Part shown: piece after piece, positions 1 through 5,901 of the stretch
Layout: the number at the start of each line of letters is the position of its first letter
Position numbering within the stretch: the stretch's first letter is position 1
Source: a bacterium
Lineage (GTDB): Bacteria; Zixibacteria; MSB-5A5; GN15; FEB-12
DNA: 8,134 nucleotides
Direction: 5' to 3'
Assembly (NCBI GenBank): GCA_030619425.1
Contig: JAUXBJ010000048.1
Span: forward strand, 1 to 8,134
Notes under the pieces: model-generated
What the model saw: only the letters and a program-made list of their open reading frames with translations
Database searches by the model: none
What the model was told of the DNA's origin: nothing
Made by a program: the position numbers and the translations under genes

Positions 1-2597
1 ATCTGAGTGCGTTGTGCCGACTCGACTACGAAATAGTAAAGCCCGGTCACGGCCAACTGAGTGTTGCGCGTGATCAGGTTCCATTCGTGATGGGATGACG
101 TCGGGTCGTCCGGGTCCATATCGTGAACCAACTCCCGTACCAGATCGCCGTCGAGGGAGTAAATCTTGATGATGCACCTGGCCGGCAGATTGGCGAAGTG
201 TATTCGGTGCGAACGGTCCGGTGCTTCCTCACGGTCTAAGCGGCTCTCAAGACCTCGGCTGACATATCCGGCATCGGAGCGATAAGGGTTTGGATATACA
301 TATGCTTCCAGTTGGTCGGCAACAACCTGATCGGACGAGGACAAAGCGTAGGCCAGTTGAGCGTTATTGACTACCGACGTCTCCAGGGCCGGCAATCCGG
401 CTTTTGGGGAACCGAAGTCAAATGCGGTGACGGATATAAAGTACGGCACGGTAGGCAACAGGGATTCGAGAACCATTTCATACTCGAAGTACTTGAATTG
501 GCCGCGTTCAGTGAGTTCGTCAAGTCGCGCCGAGTCCGGGATCAGACTGCTCGGGTATGGCTGGTTCGGAAACCGTTTGTGGATTTCGGTCTGCACGCCC
601 AACTCGGAAACGTTGTAATCCTGAGCCGTGAAGATAAAGGTCGACTCCGGGAATCCCCGAAGCTGGTATGGAAAGCTGCGCGAATAAGCCAGGGGAAGGA
701 AACTCACATCGCTACAGGAGTCGCCGTAGAGGCAACGAAGAGAATCAATGGTGAATGGTATGTCCAGGAGTTGGTACTCACCATCAACGAAGACGTACTT
801 GTTGTAGTCCTCAATGTCATACGAGGCTACCACGGAGAAACTCGATGGTCGGTCGTCACGCGCGAAATAGACGCGGTAACCTTCGAAGTCAACCACACGC
901 GAGAAGATGTCTCGGGTCGTTTCCGAAAGCAGACCGTTGAACCGGATCGTCAGGCGTCCTACCTCCGGTATGATGTGGAGTTCGGGGGCGGGCGGGGGAC
1001 CGGCGCCTCGAAAATCCGGAACGCCATCCCCCTCATGAAAAAGCGTGTCACAGTCGGTGTACTCGATAACCGTGATCGTCGTATCATTGCCGTTGATTAT
1101 GGTGTCGACTTCCTGCACGACCGAGTCGGTGCAGTAGACGCGGAACTTTCCGAAGTAGCCGTCTTTGTCGGTGTCGATGCCGGGATTATCGTAGACCCAC
1201 GATGCCCATCGGGAATTGGCGGCCAACCCCGAGAAATCGAGCGAGTTGTAGAAGATGTCGGGGCGGCGCTCGTCGTAAAGAGCCTCGAAATTGGCTGGGT
1301 CGGAGTGCAGAAAGGAGCCCCCCAGCCAGGCGAAGGAAATCGGCAGTTCCTGGCCGGGGTGGATCTCGAACGGCCCGAAGGACAAGAGATATCGGCAATC
1401 GTAGCCGTCGGCAATGTCCCCGGCGTTCTCCGGCGGTGGCAGCCAGCCTTTGAGCATATGATTCTGGGCGACATAATACTGATCGTAATCAAATTCCGGG
1501 TGGCTAAGAACATAGTACTTGTTCTTGTCCCCTTCGGGTGTGCCGAGCCGGGAGCCGAAACTTCGGAACGGATCCTCCGGTGTACCGCGCCGGCGCGGGC
1601 CAAAGTCTTTGGATGGATTAGAGTAGTCGATAATCCACCAGTTGAATGAGTAACTTGGTTCCTCTGCCGGTGTGCGAACAACGCGAACCCCCACGGCATG
1701 AGGTACCGACTTCTCGTCCCACGTGCCATCGACCGGGTCACCGTCGTTGTCGGTGTGATAGGCGACGTTTATGGTGTCAAGATAACCGTGCCCTTCCGGC
1801 GCCGGGTAAGTGCGAAGGAACCCCACCATGTCGTCATTCCAGTGCGCCCCGTCCCGGTTACTGATGTGCCAGACATCACCGTCAAGCCATATACCGAGAT
1901 ACACTTCGCTCAACGTTCTCACATCGATATTCTTAACGCGGTAGTCAAACAGGATGAAGTCCTGAGCGTACGAGTAGCTCCAGGCCATAGAACGCTGCGT
2001 GACCTTTATTCCCAGCGGTTTATGGGGACGGCCATCGGTGGCATCAACGCCGGTGGCTGCAACCTCATTGAGGGTATCGGTGTACTCACAGATTATGTCC
2101 TCTTCCGAGAAAGCATCCGGTGTGTAATAGCGACTGTTGGGATCGATGGATTCATAGCGGAAGTCACCAAACGGTTTGATGTCCGGCCAGAACTCGGTGG
2201 TGACATAGAAGTCCTCATCGCCTACCGATACCAGAGTGTCATTTCCTTTTATGGCGCCGGCCCAGATCGCGGCTACCCAGAGGTAAACAAGGTCGGAGTT
2301 CTTAGGAAAAATGCACGACGGGATGCCTTCGCCGGTGAGCGGGTCAGGAATTGAACGTCCATATGTACCGAAAGTGCCGTTGTTGGCGACAGCTAATTGG
2401 ATATTGCCTCGCTTGTGGACGGCATACTCCACCACCGGCCCGGAGGCGGCGGTCTTCGGCCCGGAGTTTGATCGCTCAAGCCACTCGGTCTTGGGGTTAA
2501 TTTCTCGCGCGTCAGCGCCGGCGAGCAGGCTTAACAGGATAAAGGCCGACCAGATAACGGTTCTGGAGCGGCCTTTGGCGGGGTGATCTGCGCTCAT
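1..2597 (-). CDS. Large secreted protein with FlgD/Por-like C-terminal domain, tandem paralogue B (3' end cut by window edge)
   Basis: Open from ATG at 2597-2595 to the window edge: 865 codons with no stop. Alignment with the upstream neighbour suggests only about 8 residues (a GKLAIIM-like tail) are missing. Residues 13-30 form a hydrophobic signal peptide ending ADA, with likely cleavage before Arg31. Visible blocks: a beta-rich N-terminal half with WSYSYAQDFILFDY (206-219) and GTPEGDKNKY (352-361); an acidic loop DTDKDG (475-480); GDGVPDFR (523-530); a Pro-rich hinge PPPAP (534-538); an FnIII-like region with FEGYRVY (571-577); and a C-terminal YPNPYR (768-773)...FANLP...DGDLVREL domain of FlgD-Ig/Por-secretion-tail type. 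The gene starts 10 nt after the neighbour's stop, so co-transcription is likely. No clear Shine-Dalgarno sequence precedes it (AGAG at best). The function is not recognised. Export is well supported; a surface or adhesive role is inference. Confidence 0.9.
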   Translation of the reverse strand, partial: MSADHPAKGRSRTVIWSAFILLSLLAGADAREINPKTEWLERSNSGPKTAASGPVVEYAVHKRGNIQLAVANNGTFGTYGRSIPDPLTGEGIPSCIFPKNSDLVYLWVAAIWAGAIKGNDTLVSVGDEDFYVTTEFWPDIKPFGDFRYESIDPNSRYYTPDAFSEEDIICEYTDTLNEVAATGVDATDGRPHKPLGIKVTQRSMAWSYSYAQDFILFDYRVKNIDVRTLSEVYLGIWLDGDVWHISNRDGAHWNDDMVGFLRTYPAPEGHGYLDTINVAYHTDNDGDPVDGTWDEKSVPHAVGVRVVRTPAEEPSYSFNWWIIDYSNPSKDFGPRRRGTPEDPFRSFGSRLGTPEGDKNKYYVLSHPEFDYDQYYVAQNHMLKGWLPPPENAGDIADGYDCRYLLSFGPFEIHPGQELPISFAWLGGSFLHSDPANFEALYDERRPDIFYNSLDFSGLAANSRWASWVYDNPGIDTDKDGYFGKFRVYCTDSVVQEVDTIINGNDTTITVIEYTDCDTLFHEGDGVPDFRGAGPPPAPELHIIPEVGRLTIRFNGLLSETTRDIFSRVVDFEGYRVYFARDDRPSSFSVVASYDIEDYNKYVFVDGEYQLLDIPFTIDSLRCLYGDSCSDVSFLPLAYSRSFPYQLRGFPESTFIFTAQDYNVSELGVQTEIHKRFPNQPYPSSLIPDSARLDELTERGQFKYFEYEMVLESLLPTVPYFISVTAFDFGSPKAGLPALETSVVNNAQLAYALSSSDQVVADQLEAYVYPNPYRSDAGYVSRGLESRLDREEAPDRSHRIHFANLPARCIIKIYSLDGDLVRELVHDMDPDDPTSSHHEWNLITRNTQLAVTGLYYFVVESAQRTQ

Positions 2598-2607
2598 TAA
2601 CTCTGGC

Positions 2608-5220
2608 TTACATGATTATGGCCAGCTTGCCGATCTGGACGTCACCCTTCTCGTCCTCAACCGTCCAGTAGTAGAAGCCGCTGACTACCATCTGCGTGTT
2701 GCGGGTGATCAAGTTCCACTCTTCGTGCGACGCCTTGGGATCGTCAAGGGGTTTATCATGTATCAACTCGCGCACGAGATCTCCGTCAACCGTGAAGATT
2801 CGTATCGTACACTTGGGCGGCAGGTTGGCGAAGTTCAGTATGCGTGTTCGATCGATCGGTCGGTCGCTGTCAACGCGACCCTCAAGTCCACGGTCCCGAT
2901 AGTCCCCGTCGATGCGGTAGGGGTTCGGGTAGATGTATGCTTTCAGTCCTTTGGTCTCGACCTCTTCCCAGCCGGCCAGCGGATAAGCGCTCTGGGCGCC
3001 GATAGATACCGACGTTTCTAACGAAGACAGACCGGATTCAGGCGATCCGTAATCGAAGGCAGTGACATTCACCCAATACGCGACCGTCGGCAGCAGGTTG
3101 TCAATCTCTACTTCATACTCGAAGTACTTGAGATAGCCATCGTCGGTCACTTCATTCGGCTGCGCCGAGTCAGGGATCAGGCTGCTGGGATAGGGCTGCT
3201 CAGGATAGATCTTGCGAATGGGCGTGTCCACTCCCAGTTCGGAGACGTTGTAATCCTGGGCCTTGAAAATGAACTGTGAATCCGGGAAGTCGGGATGGGT
3301 ATAATAACTGCTGCGGGTATAGCTCAGGGGATCGAAATCCATATCTTCGCAGGAATCGCCGTACAAACAGCGTAGGGACTCAATTGTGAACGGTACATCA
3401 AGAAGAGCCCAGCCGTCGGGCGTGTTCGAGGTGGGGTCGTAGATGAGCTTGTTGTAGTCCTCGACGTCATACGAGGCCACTACTCCGAAGCTGGTGGATC
3501 GGTCATCGCGACCGACATAGACGCGGTACCCCTCGAAATCCACGAGGCGCGAAAACACATCCCTGGTGGTTTCCGATCTGAGGCCGTTGAACCGAATTCT
3601 CAGCTTGTTGGCTGACGGCTCAACCCAGAAATAGGGCGCCGGCGGCGGGGCGGCGCCACGGAAGTCGGGTACACCGTCACCCTGGTAGAAAAAAGTGTCG
3701 GCTACCGTGCACAACCATCCTGGTGTAATACTGTCGATTTCTAAATCTTCGTTGAAGTAGGTGTCCAAATCCATAACTAACGAGGACTCCGAGCAACAGA
3801 TATGGTAGAGTCCACAAAAGCCGTCGTCGTCGGTGTCAACGCCGGGGTTATCGTAAATCCAGGCTGCCCAGGTGGCGTTGGTGGCCAAATCGCTGAAATC
3901 GAGATTGTCCCAGTAGGTCTGCGGTTCGTCGGGCAGGTTTTCGAAATTACCGGCATCGGTGTGAAGATCCATGCCGCCCACGTAGGCCAGCGAGACCGGT
4001 AAGGTCTGACCTGGCCGAATCGTGAAGGGACCGAATGAAAGTAAATATCGAGTGTCAAATCCAGTAGCGAATGTGGCTGCCGCGCCCCCCGGAAACATCC
4101 AAAGAGTGTCGGTTGGTTGAATGACAGCGACAAACTCCTGGTCGTAGTCGAATTCCCGGTTACCCATGAAATCGTACTTATTGACGTCACCTTCCGGAGT
4201 GCCGATTCCGCCTGTACCCAGATCCCGGAAATTCTCCACGTTTTTGTGGCGAGGTCCGAAATCCATAGAGGCGTTCCCATTGCTGATCCACCAGTTGAAT
4301 GACACCTCCATCTCTTCAGCGGGTGTCCGCACGATACGCGTAGCTGTCACGTGTTTGGCCGGATTCTCGATGTCGAAATCACCATTGTTGTCGGCAATCC
4401 AGGCGATATTGACGGTATCGTTGAAAACACAGCTACCGAACTCCGTAGGATAGGTGTGAAGGAATCCGCATAGATCATCTGCAAAACCCCGTGTTCCGTC
4501 ACAATCCCAGCAGACGTCGGCGTCGACATAGACGCCCATGTAGACCTCAGTAAGCTCCCGCGTGCCGATATTCCTGATCTGATAATCAAAGAGCACTAAG
4601 TCCTCGGCGTAGGAATACGACCAGGCGTAGGAGGCATCGGTGATCTCGATATTCAGGGGCGTATGAGGTCGCCCAAAGTAGTCGGCGGGAATATCCTGAG
4701 TAATGGTATCTGTATAGACGCTGATGTAGTCCTCTTCCGACACTGCTCCATCGTACAGGGGCGACTCGGGGTTGGTAATCGACCGCTTTATCATATTTCC
4801 GAATGGTGGAGCGTCCGGATACATTTCCCGTGTAGACGACCAACCATCAGCGCCCACCGAAACCAGTGTGTCCCTACCCACGACAGCACCGATCCAAAAA
4901 GCGCCGGCAAAGAGGTACTCGACATTTGAACCGCGAGGATACTCGCATGACGATACGCTCCCACCTGTGAAGAAATCGGACGACGGCGATGCCACCCTAA
5001 AGCCGGTCCCGATAGTACCGTTGTTGTTAACCGCCAAATTCAACGTACCGATACGGTGACCAGCGATACAGTGCGCGACCGCAAAGGTTGCTTTGCCACC
5101 GCCATACTCTTTCTGATCGGCATCGGCGGCCATTCGCGACCACGCGTTGCCGGCCAGGAGTGCTGCTCCCAGCAGACAAAGGACGAAATTCAACTTGCCT
5201 GTTATCATATCACCAAACAT
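2608..5220 (-). CDS. Large secreted protein with FlgD/Por-like C-terminal domain, tandem paralogue A
   Basis: Complete 870-residue protein. The start is bounded by an in-frame TAA (5223-5221) directly before the ATG; Met5 (ATG at 5208) is an alternative, and neither has a good Shine-Dalgarno. Residues 8-28 are a signal peptide (cleavage near GNA/WS); Cys15 does not sit in a lipobox. Blocks in order: WSYSYAEDLVLFDY (200-213), GTPEGDVNKY (340-349), acidic loop DTDDDG (462-467), GDGVPDFRG (514-522), Pro hinge PPPAP (525-529), an FnIII-like region with FEGYRVY (562-568), and a C-terminal domain from about 760 with YPNPYR (764-769), FANLP, DGDLVREL and terminal GKLAIIM. About a dozen cysteines fit an extracytoplasmic, possibly disulfide-bonded protein. 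The C-terminal domain resembles FlgD-Ig/type IX-like tails common in FCB bacteria, so it may direct secretion or anchoring (inference). It matches the downstream gene along its whole length. The function is unknown. Confidence 0.95.
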   Translation of the reverse strand: MFGDMITGKLNFVLCLLGAALLAGNAWSRMAADADQKEYGGGKATFAVAHCIAGHRIGTLNLAVNNNGTIGTGFRVASPSSDFFTGGSVSSCEYPRGSNVEYLFAGAFWIGAVVGRDTLVSVGADGWSSTREMYPDAPPFGNMIKRSITNPESPLYDGAVSEEDYISVYTDTITQDIPADYFGRPHTPLNIEITDASYAWSYSYAEDLVLFDYQIRNIGTRELTEVYMGVYVDADVCWDCDGTRGFADDLCGFLHTYPTEFGSCVFNDTVNIAWIADNNGDFDIENPAKHVTATRIVRTPAEEMEVSFNWWISNGNASMDFGPRHKNVENFRDLGTGGIGTPEGDVNKYDFMGNREFDYDQEFVAVIQPTDTLWMFPGGAAATFATGFDTRYLLSFGPFTIRPGQTLPVSLAYVGGMDLHTDAGNFENLPDEPQTYWDNLDFSDLATNATWAAWIYDNPGVDTDDDGFCGLYHICCSESSLVMDLDTYFNEDLEIDSITPGWLCTVADTFFYQGDGVPDFRGAAPPPAPYFWVEPSANKLRIRFNGLRSETTRDVFSRLVDFEGYRVYVGRDDRSTSFGVVASYDVEDYNKLIYDPTSNTPDGWALLDVPFTIESLRCLYGDSCEDMDFDPLSYTRSSYYTHPDFPDSQFIFKAQDYNVSELGVDTPIRKIYPEQPYPSSLIPDSAQPNEVTDDGYLKYFEYEVEIDNLLPTVAYWVNVTAFDYGSPESGLSSLETSVSIGAQSAYPLAGWEEVETKGLKAYIYPNPYRIDGDYRDRGLEGRVDSDRPIDRTRILNFANLPPKCTIRIFTVDGDLVRELIHDKPLDDPKASHEEWNLITRNTQMVVSGFYYWTVEDEKGDVQIGKLAIIM

Positions 5221-5303
5221 TTATGAGTATATTTGCATTCTTTCATTTTGACGTACCAGATCCTCAATCTGTTCAGAGCCAACCAATGGTTAGCCAAACT
5301 ATA

Positions 5304-5332
5304 ATACTAAGTCAAAGCAGCCCTGTTTGCAA
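5304..5332 (-). promoter_or_regulatory. Putative promoter of the paralogue operon
   Basis: On the minus strand, TTGCAA (5332-5327) and TAGTAT (5309-5304) are separated by 17 nt, each matching 4 of 6 positions of the sigma-70 consensus. Overlapping better -10 hexamers (TATTAT, TATAGT) lie just downstream with poorer spacing. The segment 5221-5340 is clearly more A+T-rich than its surroundings, as expected of a promoter. Transcription would begin near 5297, leaving a leader of roughly 75 nt. An 11-bp inverted repeat AACCAATGGTT (5281-5291) lies just downstream of that start and could be an operator. Confidence 0.35.
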
Positions 5333-5503
5333 GGTCTTTCGGTGAAGAATTGGCTCCGGTCGTGGCTTCGTACATACCTGTCCAGCGTTGTCCTGGTTCC
5401 GGCGTGACATACTGGGCGTGAAGATACTGAGCACGACCGTGACCTTGTTTTCAATTTCCGGCGACCGGTCGCAGGTACTGAGCCGGCATTCGAATTCTCA
5501 GGC
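5333..5503. other. Intergenic stretch without a recognisable gene
   Basis: I see no convincing coding sequence between the terminator-like hairpin and the putative promoter. It contains a 12-bp perfect palindrome GCGACCGGTCGC (5461-5472) and a spaced inverted pair CGGTCGTG / CACGACCG (5357-5364 and 5432-5439). Either could be an operator or chance. Small reading frames here have no homologous look and no ribosome binding site. Confidence 0.4.
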
Positions 5504-5538
5504 AAGATAAATGTCCTCCCGGATCAGCCGGGAGGACA
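5504..5538 (-). terminator. Rho-independent terminator-like hairpin
   Basis: Perfect 11-bp stem TGTCCTCCCGG / CCGGGAGGACA (5512-5522 and 5528-5538) with a 5-nt loop. On the minus strand it is followed directly by TTTATCTT (5511-5504). It lies between the protease gene and the paralogue operon, so it would separate the two units. The plus-strand side has only GAATTTGGTTTT, a weaker tract. It is far (about 360 nt) from the protease stop, so it may instead end read-through transcripts. Confidence 0.6.
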
Positions 5539-5642
5539 GAATTTGGTTTTGATCAAGAGGGATCTTCCAAGAATTATTGGGTGGTGGTTATTCCTTTGCT
5601 GTGGGAGGCAGACGTCCTGAGGCTGTCTCGCAAGTGACTGTT

Positions 5643-5687
5643 CCGGCGGTTCCTGCGACCTCCGAAGAATGGCGTGTGAACCGCCGG
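5643..5687. repeat. Internal hairpin A of the MITE (10-bp stem, 25-nt loop)
   Basis: CCGGCGGTTC (5643-5652) pairs perfectly with GAACCGCCGG (5678-5687). The loop is 25 nt, beginning CTG and ending TGT. On the plus strand it is followed by TTTCTTATG, so it might act as a weak terminator in that direction. It starts 24 nt inside the left end of the element. Confidence 0.7.
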
Positions 5688-5724
5688 TTTCTTATGTGCG
5701 TTCTCCGCAACCGTTTAGAAAAGA

Positions 5725-5769
5725 TCGCAGGGTCACAATCCCGACTGTGTCGAGATCAGGACCCTGCGA
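5725..5769. repeat. Internal hairpin B of the MITE (10-bp stem, 25-nt loop)
   Basis: TCGCAGGGTC (5725-5734) pairs perfectly with GACCCTGCGA (5760-5769) around a 25-nt loop. Read on the minus strand, the loop begins CTG and ends TGT, as in hairpin A, and the stem is followed by TCTTTTCT. This gives a possible terminator for transcripts leaving the protease gene. It ends 22 nt from the right end of the element. Confidence 0.7.
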
Positions 5770-5834
5770 AACGAACTTTTGGGACAGCCTCTCCTCGTCT
5801 GCCCCTTGATTACCTTGGATACGTCCTTCAAACG

Positions 5835-5854
5835 GGCAGACCGGGAGGTCTGCC
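5835..5854. repeat. REP-like hairpin, intact copy (possible terminator of the protease gene)
   Basis: Perfect 8-bp inverted repeat GGCAGACC / GGTCTGCC around a GGGA loop, 47 nt beyond the protease stop codon. On the minus strand it is followed by CGTTTGAAGG, a poor T-tract, so intrinsic termination would be weak. The same GGCAGAC/GTCTGCC arms form the outer palindrome at 5607-5803. This suggests a family of repeated intergenic palindromes rather than a one-off terminator. Confidence 0.65.
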
Positions 5855-5901
5855 GCGCACAATATCATGGGTTTTTGGAAGGTTCCGCAAGCAGGTTTGG
5901 A

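Larger units (their letters stand above)
5619..5791. mobile_element. 173-bp MITE-like non-autonomous transposable element with TIRs and 4-bp target duplication
   Basis: The ends are inverted repeats: GAGGCTGTCTCGCAAGT (5619-5635, plus strand) against GAGGCTGTCCCAAAAGT (5791-5775, minus strand). They match at 14 of 17 positions, with the outer 9 identical. Both ends are flanked by direct TCCT (5615-5618 and 5792-5795), as expected of a 4-bp target-site duplication from a DDE-type transposase. The interior has no plausible coding sequence but holds two 10-bp hairpins. The GAGGCTGTCYC-AAAAGT end sequence recalls the tips of several full-length IS elements, but I cannot name the family. No transposase is present in the window, so movement would need one in trans. 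An alternative is a structured RNA closed by a long stem, but the flanking TCCT direct repeat favours insertion. Confidence 0.75.
5607..5803. repeat. REP-like hairpin split by an insertion (arms 5607-5614 and 5796-5803)
   Basis: The arms GGCAGACG (5607-5614) and CGTCTGCC (5796-5803) are exact reverse complements, now 181 nt apart. Removing 5619-5791 and one TCCT copy rebuilds GGCAGACG-TCCT-CGTCTGCC, an 8-bp stem with a 4-nt loop. That is the same geometry as the intact copy at 5835-5854. The reconstruction follows directly from the sequence; the claim that this was the ancestral site is inference. Confidence 0.75.

Noticed and set aside
312..1649. Long plus-strand reading frame of 445 codons antisense to paralogue B
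   Set aside because: It is codon-aligned with the minus-strand gene, so its openness follows from that gene's codon use. The minus-strand product has a paralogue, a signal peptide and recognisable domains; the plus-strand product has none.
1698..2354. Plus-strand reading frame of 218 codons
   Set aside because: It is also codon-aligned antisense to paralogue B, with no domain signature and no ribosome binding site. Treated as a shadow.
5461..5472. 12-bp palindrome GCGACCGGTCGC as an operator
   Set aside because: A single palindrome of this length is not very surprising in this much sequence, it is about 240 bp upstream of the next gene, and no regulator gene is nearby.
5299..5505. Minus-strand reading frame of 68 codons upstream of paralogue A
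   Set aside because: It overlaps the putative promoter, lacks a Shine-Dalgarno sequence, and has a basic, low-quality product typical of chance frames.
5607..5854. CRISPR array or tandem repeat array
   Set aside because: The repeats are inverted pairs with unequal spacing and only two units. There are no regularly spaced direct repeats.
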